Source: Ensifer adhaerens
GTDB taxonomy: Bacteria; Pseudomonadota; Alphaproteobacteria; Rhizobiales; Rhizobiaceae
DNA length: 64,000 nt
Reading direction: 5' to 3'
Assembly (NCBI GenBank): GCA_900215285.1
Contig: OCMG01000003.1
Span: 558,001 to 622,000, forward strand
This document shows positions 1-8,040 of the stretch, piece by piece; within the stretch, counting starts at the first letter, position 1, and the number at the start of each line of letters is the position of its first letter. The position numbers and the translations under genes are program-made. The notes under the pieces were generated by a model. The model did no database searches and was not told the DNA's origin. It saw only the letters and a list, made by a program, of their open reading frames with translations.

Positions 1-1711
1 CAAGCCCGAGGCCAAGCCCTTCTCCCGGCCCTTTGGTCGTGTGGAAGGGCTCGAAGAGCCGGGTTTGTTCGGTTGCATCGATGCCCGCACCATTGTCCGA
101 GACTGTCAGGACGCAGACGGCATCCTCGCTGGTGAGCATCACCTCGATCACCGGCGTGTCGCATGCGCGCACGGCGTCGATGGCATTGTTCAGGAGATTG
201 AGCATCACCTGATCGAGCTGCGTCCCGCTGCCATTGACCAGCACGCCGTCGTCCAGGCGATCCACCGTCGTGATGCCGAGGTCGGCAAAGCGGAATTTCA
301 GCAGCACCAGCGTGCGGCGGACCTGTGCCGCCAGATCGAGTTGCACAAAGTCCTCGTCCTTCCGGCGCGCCAGTCGCTTCAATTGGTTGGTCAGTTCCGA
401 AACGCGCCCGACAATGTCGCTCATGGTGTCGAAATTGCCCTTCGCCACGTCGAGCTTCTGGCGGTCGACCAGCAGTCGGGTAGAGGCGATATAGGTCTGA
501 AGTGCCGCGAGCGGCTGGTTGATTTCATGGGCGAGACCGGCAAAGCTCTGTCCGATGGCGGCGAGCTTCTCTGCCTGGGTGAGATTGGTGCGGGTGACGT
601 CGAGTTGCCGCTCCGCTTCCTGGCGCTCCTCGATTTCCCGTGCAAGTCGCTCGTTGGTCTCCCGCAATTCGCTGGTCCTTTCGTCGACGCGCGCCTCCAG
701 AACCTCCAGAGCCCGGCGCGCGACGGCCTGCGCCTTGCGCCGTTGCAGGAAGATCATCACCCCCGCGAGGGCCAGTAACTGGGCCAGGACGGCAGCCAGC
801 GCCAATGTGTTGGCAAGTCGCTCCACCGAACCGAGATCGGCGAAATAGTTCAGCAACCAGCCATCGGGCCCGAAGGGGGTCGTTGCCCGCAGACGCTGCG
901 GCGCGTTCTCGTCTCCGAATATCGCGCGTTCGTAGCCGCTCTCCTTGGTGAAGGTAATTCCGGCGGCGTCAATCGCCGCATCGCCATAGCGCCGCTCGCT
1001 CGTCAGCTGTCTTAGCTGGCCCGGGCTGACGGACCCGATCGCCGTGTAGCGCCATTGTGGCCGCGAAGAGAGGAAGATGATCCCCTGGCTGTCGTTCATG
1101 GCGACCGTTTCGCCGGCATCACGCCATTGCTGCTCGACCGGCAGGAGGTCAATCTTGACGATCGCGACGCCGACGACGACCTGATCGATCAGAATGGGTG
1201 TCGCCAAGAAATAGCCAGGCTGTCCGGTTGTTGCGCCCACGGCATAGTAGTTGCCGAAACCCTTGCCGAGCGCATCCAGAAAATAGGGCCGGTAGCTGTA
1301 GTTCTGCCCGACGAAACTGCCCGGCGTGTCGAAGTTGCTCGCCGCGATCGTCATCCCTGTCCTGTCGGTGACGAAAAGCGCCAGCGCACCGGACGCACTG
1401 GAAATACGTTCCAGGAGCTGGTTGGCGGCGAGGCGCTTCTCGGGCGTCATGTCCTGCCGGAAAAGGTCCTCGATCTCCCGCGAACGGGCGACCACCTCCG
1501 GCAGGTAGCGGAATCGCGCGATGCTGGTCGACAGCGTGGCTGAAATCAGCCGCAGGCGCTCCTTGGCGGTGCGTGCGACGTCGCGCGCTCCGTAGTCGAC
1601 GGCGGCCTCCCTGACCAGAAAGGCCGTTGCACCCAGAACGACTGCAAACAGCAGCAAGAGCGGAAGATATCGACCGCGCAACCCCCATCCTCCACAAGCA
1701 TCACCGCTCAT
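1..1711 (-). CDS. Sensor histidine kinase, DctB-like (3' end outside window)
   Basis: Membrane sensor kinase of the C4-dicarboxylate sensor (DctB) type, which autophosphorylates and passes phosphate to a response regulator. I translated it directly from the minus strand: ATG at 1711, then a hydrophobic segment (RYLPLLLLFAVVLGATAFLV) and a periplasmic sensor region. The H-box is AHEINQPLAAL with His at residue 395, followed by the N-box (LLNNAIDA), DNGAGI and the start of the glycine-rich ATP lid (GEGLGLGL), where the window begins. About 570 residues are visible, so only the last part of the ATPase domain is missing. The signal sensed cannot be told; a partner DctD-like regulator would lie to the left. 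It lies 45 bp downstream of the ABC ATPase gene on the same strand, so co-transcription is possible. Confidence 0.85.
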   Translation of the reverse strand, partial: MSGDACGGWGLRGRYLPLLLLFAVVLGATAFLVREAAVDYGARDVARTAKERLRLISATLSTSIARFRYLPEVVARSREIEDLFRQDMTPEKRLAANQLLERISSASGALALFVTDRTGMTIAASNFDTPGSFVGQNYSYRPYFLDALGKGFGNYYAVGATTGQPGYFLATPILIDQVVVGVAIVKIDLLPVEQQWRDAGETVAMNDSQGIIFLSSRPQWRYTAIGSVSPGQLRQLTSERRYGDAAIDAAGITFTKESGYERAIFGDENAPQRLRATTPFGPDGWLLNYFADLGSVERLANTLALAAVLAQLLALAGVMIFLQRRKAQAVARRALEVLEARVDERTSELRETNERLAREIEERQEAERQLDVTRTNLTQAEKLAAIGQSFAGLAHEINQPLAALQTYIASTRLLVDRQKLDVAKGNFDTMSDIVGRVSELTNQLKRLARRKDEDFVQLDLAAQVRRTLVLLKFRFADLGITTVDRLDDGVLVNGSGTQLDQVMLNLLNNAIDAVRACDTPVIEVMLTSEDAVCVLTVSDNGAGIDATEQTRLFEPFHTTKGPGEGLGLGL

Positions 1712-1756
1712 GTCGAGCAGGACCCGTGCACACGCACTCCCCGCATGCCTCCATCT

Positions 1757-2590
1757 TCAATCAAGCGTGAGGCCACGACGTTCGTCAAGTGCGAACCGAT
1801 CATGCTCCGCGTGGACAACGCTTGCGAGTTCCTTCTTGATGGCGTTGAACTCCACGGAGTTGCTGTCGCGCGGATAGGGCAGGTCGATGGCGACATCCTG
1901 CTTGATCGTCCCGGGGCGATAGGTGAGGATGACGACGCGCGAACCGAGATACACGGCTTCCTCGATGGAGTGCGTGACGAAGACAATCGTCTTTCCGACG
2001 CTGCGCCAGATGCGCAGCAGCTCATCCTGAAGCGAGCGCCGCGTCAGCGCATCCAGTGCGCCAAAGGGTTCGTCCATCAGCATGATCGGCGGATCGAGTG
2101 CGAGAACGCGCGCAATAGCCACACGCTGGCGCATGCCACCGGAGAGGTCCTTCGGGAAGCGATGGCGAAATTCCTTGAGCCCCAGCATCTCGAGCAGTTC
2201 GTTGACGATGCGGGCTTTCTCCTCGTTTCCGGTTCCGCGAATGTCGAGACCGAATGCGATATTCGCCTCGACCGTCATCCAGGGGAACAGGGCATATTCC
2301 TGGAAAACCATGCCGCGATCCGGGCCGGGCGCCGTGACAGGTTTGCCGGAGACTTCGAGCGTGCCCGATGTCGGCAGCGAGAAGCCGGCGATGGCGTTGA
2401 GCAGGGTTGACTTTCCGCAGCCCGAAGGCCCCAGAAGGCAGACGAATTCGCCCGGCCTGATTTCCAGATCGATATCTTTCAAGGCCACGACCCCGCCGGG
2501 TTCCGCGCCGAAAATCTTGTTTACGCCTGCGGCCCGCACCAGCGGCTTCGCCAAGGCTTCCATGTCCTTCACGGTATGATGCGCGTTCAT
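1757..2590 (-). CDS. ABC transporter ATP-binding protein, NitT/TauT (SsuB/TauB-like) family
   Basis: Cytoplasmic ATPase of an importer for nitrate, sulfonate, taurine or similar small molecules. Walker A is GPSGCGKST, the signature is LSGGMRQRVAIARVLA, and Walker B is IMLMDEPFGALD; length 277 aa is normal for the family. I start it at MNAHHTV (2590) because a strong GGAGGAG ribosome site lies just upstream; the longer open frame to 2797 overlaps the permease gene and has no family similarity. It is the last of three genes in the order binding protein, permease, ATPase. The substrate cannot be fixed from the ATPase. Confidence 0.9.
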   Translation of the reverse strand: MNAHHTVKDMEALAKPLVRAAGVNKIFGAEPGGVVALKDIDLEIRPGEFVCLLGPSGCGKSTLLNAIAGFSLPTSGTLEVSGKPVTAPGPDRGMVFQEYALFPWMTVEANIAFGLDIRGTGNEEKARIVNELLEMLGLKEFRHRFPKDLSGGMRQRVAIARVLALDPPIMLMDEPFGALDALTRRSLQDELLRIWRSVGKTIVFVTHSIEEAVYLGSRVVILTYRPGTIKQDVAIDLPYPRDSNSVEFNAIKKELASVVHAEHDRFALDERRGLTLD

Positions 2591-2676
2591 GATGTCTCTC
2601 CTCCCGAGTTGATCTTTGCTCGCTTTGCCGATGAGCGGTCGGTGAGGGAGCCCGCTGTGCGCGGGCTCCAAGCCTG

Positions 2677-3483
2677 TCAGGATTCGATGCCCCGGTGCCA
2701 GCGCAGCAGGTGGTTGTTGATGCGGTTCACGCCAACATCGATGGCCAGGCCCAGAAGACCAATCGCAATCATGCCGGCGATGACCTTGTCCGACCACATG
2801 TATTCCCGGGCCTCCAGGATGCGGTAGCCGAGGCCGCTGTTGACCGCGATCATCTCCGCCACGATGACGACGATGAAGGCCGTGCCGATGCCGATGCGCA
2901 TGCCGGTCAGCACATAGGGCGTGGCAGCCGGCAGGATGACGCGGCGGAACATGGTCATGCGGTCGGCACCGAGATTGGTCGCCGCGCGGACATAGATGCT
3001 GTCGACGTTGCGAACGCCGGTGATCGTGTTGATCAGCACGGGGAAGAAGGCCCCGATGGAGATCAGGAAGATCGCCGGCGGATCACCCAGCCCGAACCAC
3101 AGGATCGCCAGCGGAATATAGGCGATCGGCGGGATCGGGCGCAGGAACTGTACCACCGGGTTGAGATAGGCCTCAAACCGGCGGTCGGTGCCCATCAGCA
3201 ATCCGAGCGGCAGGGCGAGACCGGCGCCCACGGCAAAGCCGAGAATGACGCGGCGCATGCTGGCAACCAGATCGCTCAGCAACTCGCTCGACCAGATCCA
3301 GTCCGAAAAACCGGCGCTGTCTGCATAGGTCTGCGCCGGCAGGAGATAGGTCCAGAGCCTTTCGAGAATGGCAACCGGCGAGGGCAGGATTACCGGCTTG
3401 ATGAACCCGGACTGCGACAGCAACTGCCACAGGACCAGCAGCACAACCGGAACCGCCAGATTTCTGAAGAGCGTGCGGGTCAT
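2677..3483 (-). CDS. ABC transporter permease, SsuC/TauC-like
   Basis: Inner-membrane permease of the NitT/TauT importer family, 268 aa. It starts with a hydrophobic helix (FRNLAVPVVLLVLWQLLSQSG) and carries the typical family stretches LRPIPPIAYIPLAILWFGLGDPP and, in the EAA-type loop, AATNLGADRMTMFRRVILPAATPYVLTGMRIG, which contacts the ATPase. The gene starts 4 bp after the stop of the binding-protein gene, so the two are translated from one message. Substrate is presumably the same as that of the neighbouring binding protein. Confidence 0.9.
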   Translation of the reverse strand: MTRTLFRNLAVPVVLLVLWQLLSQSGFIKPVILPSPVAILERLWTYLLPAQTYADSAGFSDWIWSSELLSDLVASMRRVILGFAVGAGLALPLGLLMGTDRRFEAYLNPVVQFLRPIPPIAYIPLAILWFGLGDPPAIFLISIGAFFPVLINTITGVRNVDSIYVRAATNLGADRMTMFRRVILPAATPYVLTGMRIGIGTAFIVVIVAEMIAVNSGLGYRILEAREYMWSDKVIAGMIAIGLLGLAIDVGVNRINNHLLRWHRGIES

Positions 3484-3487
3484 CGGC

Positions 3488-4447
3488 TTACTTCGCCTTC
3501 AATGCGTCGTTGAGCAGATCGGTCTTCACCCAATCCGTTGCCTTCGGCGGATTGGCAAGCTTCCCGACGCCATACTTGACCATCATGTCGGTCGTGATCT
3601 GGACATGCTCGGGCGTGATTTCATACGAATAGGGCGAATTGCCAATCGCATCCTTGAAGTCCTGATCGGTGATCTGGCCCTTGAACATGTCGTTGATGAC
3701 ATATTTCTCGGCTTCCGCCGGATGGTCGATGAAGTATTTCGTTGCCTCGACGAAGAGCTTCATCGTGCGCTCGGCAACGTCCTTATTGTTGTAGAAGCTT
3801 TCCGAGAAGACCAGCGAGCGCACTGGCATGCCGAGCGGTGTGTCGTAAGGCTTCAGGATTTCGACGCCGAAGCCCTTGTTGACCGCCTGACTGGCCTGCG
3901 GCTCCGACTGGCACATGGCGTCGATATTGCCGGCCATCAGCGCCTGATTGAGATCGGCAAAAGCCATGTAGACGATCTGGACATCCTTGCCGGGCTTTTC
4001 CGACCAGGTGAGACCGGCCTTGCTGAGTTCGGCCAGGAGCAGCAGTTCCTGCGCGCCGCCACGGGCCACGCCCACTTTCTTGCCCTTGAAATCGGCGACT
4101 GACTTGATGCCGCTCTTTTCGCCCGCAACCATGCGGGCGCCGCCCTTGGCGAAGCCGGCTACGGCATAGATCGGCACGCCCGAGGCGCGACCGGCAATGG
4201 CGGCATCGACGGCGCTCGCCGCGACATCGACTTCGCCCGCAACGATGGCCGGCAGAATGTCGATACCCTTGGCGAAGAAGCGTTCCTCGATCTGAAGATT
4301 ATACTTCGGCGCCAGTTCCTTCATGTAGGAAATGGCCCCGTAATGGGCGAACTTGAGATTGCCGAGCCGGACCTTGTCGGCGGCATGAGCGGATGTTGCA
4401 GCAACGAGCGCAGCAGCTACCAGCAGGTAGCGTGTCAAAGACTTCAT
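3488..4447 (-). CDS. ABC transporter substrate-binding protein, NitT/TauT family
   Basis: Periplasmic binding protein of 319 aa that delivers substrate to the adjacent permease. The signal peptide is MKSLTRYLLVAAALVAATSAHAA. Family features are the early IAGEVDVAASAVDAAIAGRASGVP stretch, the SVADFKGKKVGVARGGAQE segment and the C-terminal YFIDHPAEAEKYV motif. The start at 4447 is chosen because it begins the signal peptide and has a GGGAGGAAA ribosome site; the frame stays open to 4732 but that extension covers the promoter region. Substrate is unknown: nitrate, sulfonate, thiamine-precursor and aromatic importers all share this fold. A tandem 18-bp repeat lies about 160 bp upstream. Confidence 0.88.
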   Translation of the reverse strand: MKSLTRYLLVAAALVAATSAHAADKVRLGNLKFAHYGAISYMKELAPKYNLQIEERFFAKGIDILPAIVAGEVDVAASAVDAAIAGRASGVPIYAVAGFAKGGARMVAGEKSGIKSVADFKGKKVGVARGGAQELLLLAELSKAGLTWSEKPGKDVQIVYMAFADLNQALMAGNIDAMCQSEPQASQAVNKGFGVEILKPYDTPLGMPVRSLVFSESFYNNKDVAERTMKLFVEATKYFIDHPAEAEKYVINDMFKGQITDQDFKDAIGNSPYSYEITPEHVQITTDMMVKYGVGKLANPPKATDWVKTDLLNDALKAK

Positions 4448-4604
4448 GATTTCCTCCCAAAACAGGTAGACCCCTCCACGGGTCACTTTGAGAGTATGCA
4501 GGCATCGTGCCAGAACGCGCCTTTGCTCATACATTCTTGTCAAGTCATTGGAACATATGTTTTTTACCGAGAATGCGGATTTTCCCGATTTGCCGGATTC
4601 CACA

Positions 4605-4643
4605 AGCCGGGCAAGAAATTGCTTGAGCCGGGCAAGAAATTGC
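4605..4643. repeat. Tandem 18-bp direct repeat, 21-bp period, upstream of the importer
   Basis: AGCCGGGCAAGAAATTGC occurs exactly at 4605-4622 and again at 4626-4643. The start-to-start distance is 21 bp, two turns of B-DNA, which would put two protein copies on the same face. It lies 158 bp upstream of the binding-protein start codon and reads like a tandem operator, but no regulator gene is adjacent. Confidence 0.6.
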
Positions 4644-4701
4644 CGACCTTTAAGGGCGAGGGCGATACGGTTCAGGCCCCCTGTCTCCCGCAAACCGGGA
4701 A

Positions 4702-5121
4702 TTAAATCTTCAGCAGGGCGGTGCCTCGACATATGGCCGCCGCGGGATATGGAACCATGACGCGACGGCGAGCGAAGGCTGCCGGAACCTTGGTGTTGGC
4801 AAGCCAGCCGCCATAGCCGATGCCGGCGTCCTCCAGGGCTTTCAGTGCATCCCCGGGATAGCGCACACCACGCTCCGTCGTCGTCAGCCGAAGTGTTCGG
4901 GCCGGCTCGATCAGGAATTGGCGAATTTCGGCCGAACGCTCATCATCGCCCCAGTCGCCGACCCAGATGAGGTCGCTGGTCCTCTCGACCTCCGGCATGA
5001 TCGCCGTCGAACCACCTTCATCTTCAAAAGCTCCCCGCAGGTTCCGATCGCCCCAACGGATGGAACAAGCCGTCTCTCGCACAGTTCTACCAAGGCGCCA
5101 CCCCGGCGCTCCGAAGCACAA
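4702..5121 (-). pseudogene. Remnant of a CgeB-like glycosyltransferase
   Basis: The middle of this 139-residue frame (DLIWVGDWGDDERSAEIRQF to GYGGWLANTKVPAAFARRRV) matches my memory of the internal part of CgeB/DUF3880-type glycosyltransferases, which are about 370 aa long. The region that should follow (xVHVPRRPYV... and the GIPTIR..EALACGIP donor-binding segment) is missing: after VMVPYP the sequence runs into an unrelated tail and stops. The N-terminal half is also absent. I read it as a gene fragment left by deletion, not a working enzyme. A stress-type promoter for the next gene lies inside it on the other strand. Confidence 0.6.
5062..5086 (+). promoter_or_regulatory. EcfG-type promoter GGAAC-N17-GTT
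   Basis: GGAAC at 5062-5066 and GTT at 5084-5086 with 17 bp between them match the general stress sigma factor (EcfG/RpoE2) consensus of alphaproteobacteria. It is 53 bp upstream of the 64-residue gene at 5140 and probably also serves the DUF4142 gene behind it. Confidence 0.7.
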
Positions 5122-5139
5122 GAGCGGGAGGGGCGACCA

Positions 5140-5334
5140 ATGCCCGAAGGTTCAGAACGAAAGACGCACCACGCACTCGACAGGCTGGCGCGGAAGGAGA
5201 GAGAAGAATTTCTGCGCCGTTCATCGACGCAGTTTCTTGAATGCGCAATTCATCTCTGTGCGACCCACATGTCACTCGGCGACGTCGCCGATCTGCTGGA
5301 GGAAGAGGCGCGCCTGCTGCGCATCTACCAGTAG
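5140..5334 (+). CDS. Small hypothetical protein (64 aa)
   Basis: I do not recognise a named family. The protein is charged and mostly helical, with KEREEFLRRSSTQFLECAIHLCATHMSLGDVADLLEEEARLLRIYQ at its C-terminal side, which looks like two amphipathic helices. The start is MPEGSERK, preceded by GGGAGG at 8-13 bases; the frame is open upstream to 4918 but that part overlaps the glycosyltransferase remnant on the other strand. The upstream GGAAC-N17-GTT promoter and the DUF4142 gene 51 bp downstream suggest a stress-induced two-gene unit. Function unknown. Confidence 0.7.
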   Translation: MPEGSERKTHHALDRLARKEREEFLRRSSTQFLECAIHLCATHMSLGDVADLLEEEARLLRIYQ

Positions 5335-5385
5335 GAAACGTCACCGCCTCGGCAAGTTTTCCGTCCTGGAGAGGAGCAAACAATC

Positions 5386-5937
5386 ATGAAAGCCGCCATT
5401 CTTACGACGCTGTTGACGCTTGCGCTTCCACTCGGCGTGGCGGCACAGCAAACGCCGCCTGCAAGCGAACTTCCAGCAACCGCCACGCCGGCCAATCCAC
5501 AGGAGGGCCAGGCGCCGGGTGCGGATCTTTTCGTCGAACAGATGGCGTCTTCCAATCTCTTCGGCATTGAACTCGCGCGTCTGGCACAGCAACGCTCGAG
5601 CGAACCCCGCGTCAGGGCGCTGGCCGAGAAGATCATTCAGAACGATCAGAAATCCCAAGACGAATTACAGGCCGCCGCCAACGAGCAGGGTGTCCGCTTT
5701 CAGGCGAACCTGACCGGTGGACAGGCCGAGAAGCTGAACGCGTTGAAAGACGCGCCTACCGACCAGCTCGACAATGTATTTCTGTCTGCCCGCATGGCAA
5801 CAGCGCAAACGCAAATGTCCTTGCTGTCGCTATACGGTAGCAAGGGCACCGCGGGGGCGCTGAAGCGCTACGCGTTGACCGAATTCCAGCAGGTCCGTAT
5901 GAACTTCCTTGAAGCCCACGACATGTCAGGGAAATAG
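5386..5937 (+). CDS. DUF4142 domain protein, exported
   Basis: Protein of 183 aa with a signal peptide (MKAAILTTLLTLALPLGVAAQQ), a Pro/Ala-rich linker and a DUF4142 domain from about residue 45 (FVEQMASSNLFGIELARLAQQRS..RVRALAEKIIQNDQKSQDEL) to the C-terminus. DUF4142 proteins are four-helix, ferritin-like bundles of the periplasm; they are frequent in alphaproteobacterial stress regulons, but no biochemical activity is established that I can name. It follows the 64-residue gene with no promoter of its own that I can see, so it is likely read from the EcfG-type promoter at 5062. Confidence 0.85.
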   Translation: MKAAILTTLLTLALPLGVAAQQTPPASELPATATPANPQEGQAPGADLFVEQMASSNLFGIELARLAQQRSSEPRVRALAEKIIQNDQKSQDELQAAANEQGVRFQANLTGGQAEKLNALKDAPTDQLDNVFLSARMATAQTQMSLLSLYGSKGTAGALKRYALTEFQQVRMNFLEAHDMSGK

Positions 5938-5941
5938 TCGG

Positions 5942-5963
5942 ACGACGGCATCCACGCCGTCGT
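5942..5963. terminator. Stem-loop after DUF4142 gene
   Basis: ACGACGGC (5942-5949), a 6-base loop, and GCCGTCGT (5956-5963) form a perfect 8-bp stem just behind the stop codon. There is no T-run, so it may be a Rho-dependent or mRNA-stabilising hairpin. It sits between two convergent genes. Confidence 0.4.
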
Positions 5964-5984
5964 AAGCGAGGATCGGCCTGAACC

Positions 5985-6209
5985 TCAGAGGGGGCGGTTG
6001 AAGCGTGAGATCAGCCGCAAACGGTTGCGCATGACATCGAAGTCATTCACTCCGTTCTGGTACATTTTGATGGCGCGTCCGGCGATGGTGCTCGAATGGG
6101 AACCATCATGGTCTTCAACGTCAAGGCACACGTCCTTGACCACCTTTTCGATGTCCGAGAGTTCCGAGGGTGAGAAATAGCCGGAATAGCGTGCTGTATT
6201 GGTGGACAT
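5985..6209 (-). CDS. Small hypothetical protein (74 aa)
   Basis: No family recognised. The sequence is compact and soluble: it begins MSTNTARYSGYFSPSELSD and contains IEKVVKDVCLDVEDHD, GSHSSTIAGRAIKMYQNGVND and ends RNRLRLISRFNRPL. The AAGGAGG ribosome site 5 bases before the ATG at 6209 is very strong, which supports a real gene. It stands alone between two stress-type units; no GGAAC-N17-GTT site was found in front of it. Composition is like that of a small helical protein with an Asp/His-rich middle. Confidence 0.65.
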   Translation of the reverse strand: MSTNTARYSGYFSPSELSDIEKVVKDVCLDVEDHDGSHSSTIAGRAIKMYQNGVNDFDVMRNRLRLISRFNRPL

Positions 6210-6373
6210 TTACGCCTCCTTTCAGTGAGAGGCTCATTGAGTCATTCTTGACTTCCACGAGAGACAGGGTATCGCAACAGGCTCCGTACGACAACCTCTG
6301 GACGGAGAAATAACCAGCAGGCGGCCCGATGCGTGTCCGGGTCGGCCTGCGGCGTTGATTGTTCCCATGCGAC

Positions 6374-6592
6374 CTATCGGTCGTTTTCTGGGGGGTCTTC
6401 TTTCGTCTTTCCGGCGTCTGCCAAGGTTCTGCGGCGTGGATCCTGCAGGTTTTCTCCCACCGCATCCCGATCTTTTTCGGGATTGTCCTTGGCCTTCATG
6501 TAGCCGCGCGGGGTGTTTTCCTGAGGCCCTTCCCAACGCGGAGACTGTTCTGTCGTGCCGGGAGCTCCGTCCTTTGGCTTTTCGAGTGTCAT
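6374..6592 (-). CDS. Small hydrophilic protein (72 aa)
   Basis: Very polar, Pro/Lys/Asp/Glu-rich and probably disordered (MTLEKPKDGAPGTTEQSPRW at the start, TKEDPPENDR at the end), with almost no hydrophobic residues. Such proteins recur in rhizobial stress regulons, but I cannot name a function. The gene is supported by an AAGGAG ribosome site 8 bases before the ATG and by a GGAAC-N17-GTT promoter 41 bp further up, inside the end of the antiporter gene. Confidence 0.65.
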   Translation of the reverse strand: MTLEKPKDGAPGTTEQSPRWEGPQENTPRGYMKAKDNPEKDRDAVGENLQDPRRRTLADAGKTKEDPPENDR

Positions 6593-6633
6593 ATGTTGCG
6601 CTCCTTGAATTCGTTTCCTCAGACCCTGGCCCT

Positions 6634-6658
6634 AACCGGACAGTCAGCCTTCCGTTCC
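6634..6658 (-). promoter_or_regulatory. EcfG-type promoter for the 72-aa gene
   Basis: On the minus strand GGAAC (6658-6654) and GTT (6636-6634) are separated by 17 bp, with the start codon 41 bp downstream at 6592. The site overlaps the last codons of the upstream antiporter gene, so the small gene can be switched on by itself. Confidence 0.65.
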
Positions 6659-7906
6659 TTGCGAGCTGTCTCCGACATAGTGTCTGACGAGGCGGGGCAG
6701 CGTCAGCGTCTGCACGATCACCGAGAACACGATCACGGCATACGCTCCCGCCAGGATGTAGGGACGGGCGTCGCTCGCCGGCAGCGCGAGCGCCAGGGCT
6801 GCGGAAATGGCGCCCCGGATCGCGCTCCAGGTCAAAAGCACGGGAGCGCCAGGGCCGAAATCCAGCCATTTGCCGACCGAGAGCATCGAGAAGCGTACGG
6901 CGAGGTAGCGCGCGGCCAGCACGATCGGGATAGCGAGGAGGCCATTCAGGACCACGCTCATGTGAAGGTTCAGGATCAGGACCTCAAGACCCAGAAGTGT
7001 GAACAGGATTCCGTTCAGCATGTAGTCGACCAAACGCCAGAAACCGAAGAAATACGAGCGCGTCTGCGAACTCATCGCCAGCGGTGCTCCGCGATTGCCG
7101 ATAAAGATGCCGGCGATGACAACGGAAATCGGCCCGCTGAAGCCCAGGGTATTCGCAAGCGCGTAGGTCCCCATGACAAGCGCCAGCGAAAACAGTACCT
7201 CGTCGGAATAATCGTTGACTGACCGTATCGCGTGAAAGGCGATGTATCCGCCGGCAAGTCCGAGGAGGACGCCGCCCAGCATCTCCTGCAGGAGACTTAA
7301 CGCAATCTCCCCGGGACCCGGGTTTTCGGGTCCGGTCATCGCGAATTGCAGCGCAACTGTGAAGAGGACGATGGAAACGCCGTCGTTGAAGAGGGATTCG
7401 CCAGAAATTTCCGTTTCGAGCGCTTCCGGCAGCGTCACCGTTTTCAGCGCGGCGAGTGCCGCAACCGGGTCCGTCGGCGCAATCAATGCGCCGAAGACCA
7501 GGCACCAGGCGAAACTCAATGGCAGGCTGAGCACCTGCACGACCAGCCAGCAGATACCCGCGACCAGAAAGGCGGAGATGACAACGCCCAGCGTCGCCAG
7601 AAGGGAGACCATGGGTGCGCGGGAGCGTAGCTTGCCCCAATCGACCGTGACGGCGCCGGCGAAAAGCAGGAACGCCAGCATTCCGTTCATCACGGTTTCA
7701 TAGAAATCGATTTCGCCCAGCGCCCATTTCAGCCGCCGCGGGATGGTTTCCGATGGAAACAGGAATTCGATACCCAGCAGGGCGAATGCCGCCGTCACCC
7801 CCATGATCAGCAGCGCGACGTTGCTGGGCAGCGCCAGAAATCGCCGGTTGAACCAGCTGAAGAATGCCGTTGCCACGACGAGGACAGATATTGTCTGGAA
7901 GAGCAA
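6644..7906 (-). CDS. Na+/H+ antiporter, CPA1 (NhaP-like) family
   Basis: Inner-membrane cation/proton exchanger of 420 aa. It has about a dozen hydrophobic segments and the two CPA1 hallmarks: APTDPVAALAAL, containing a membrane-embedded Asp, and GESLFNDGVSIVLF with the Asn-Asp pair that carries ions. Length agrees with NhaP-type proteins without a long cytoplasmic tail. The start at 7906 (MLFQTISVLVVAT) begins the first membrane helix. An EcfG-type promoter lies 35 bp upstream, which points to a role in salt, pH or desiccation stress. Ion preference (Na+ or K+) cannot be read from the sequence. Confidence 0.92.
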   Translation of the reverse strand: MLFQTISVLVVATAFFSWFNRRFLALPSNVALLIMGVTAAFALLGIEFLFPSETIPRRLKWALGEIDFYETVMNGMLAFLLFAGAVTVDWGKLRSRAPMVSLLATLGVVISAFLVAGICWLVVQVLSLPLSFAWCLVFGALIAPTDPVAALAALKTVTLPEALETEISGESLFNDGVSIVLFTVALQFAMTGPENPGPGEIALSLLQEMLGGVLLGLAGGYIAFHAIRSVNDYSDEVLFSLALVMGTYALANTLGFSGPISVVIAGIFIGNRGAPLAMSSQTRSYFFGFWRLVDYMLNGILFTLLGLEVLILNLHMSVVLNGLLAIPIVLAARYLAVRFSMLSVGKWLDFGPGAPVLLTWSAIRGAISAALALALPASDARPYILAGAYAVIVFSVIVQTLTLPRLVRHYVGDSSQGTEG

Positions 7907-7941
7907 GGATTATCTCCGGGCAGGCGAGACTGTATTCAAGC

Positions 7942-7966
7942 AACTTCTGAAAATACGTTTGGTTCC
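7942..7966 (-). promoter_or_regulatory. EcfG-type promoter for the antiporter
   Basis: GGAAC (7966-7962) and GTT (7944-7942) on the minus strand, 17 bp apart, with the antiporter ATG 35 bp downstream. It is back to back with the forward site at 8007. Confidence 0.7.
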
Positions 7967-8006
7967 ACCAGGATGGTTCGACGGCGGGTGCATCTTCATG
8001 AATCAG

Positions 8007-8031
8007 GGAACCAATCTGCCCGGCGGCGGTT
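8007..8031 (+). promoter_or_regulatory. EcfG-type promoter immediately before the MgtC-like gene
   Basis: GGAAC (8007-8011), 17 bp, GTT (8029-8031). The first ATG of the MgtC-like frame is only 9 bp behind the -10 element, so the transcript would begin at or within a few bases of the start codon and be leaderless, or translation begins further in. Confidence 0.65.
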
Positions 8032-8040
8032 CTGCCCGAC

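Noticed and set aside
6301..6372. Imperfect GC-rich dyad near 6318-6352 as a terminator
   Set aside because: Several mismatches and no T-run; too weak to call.
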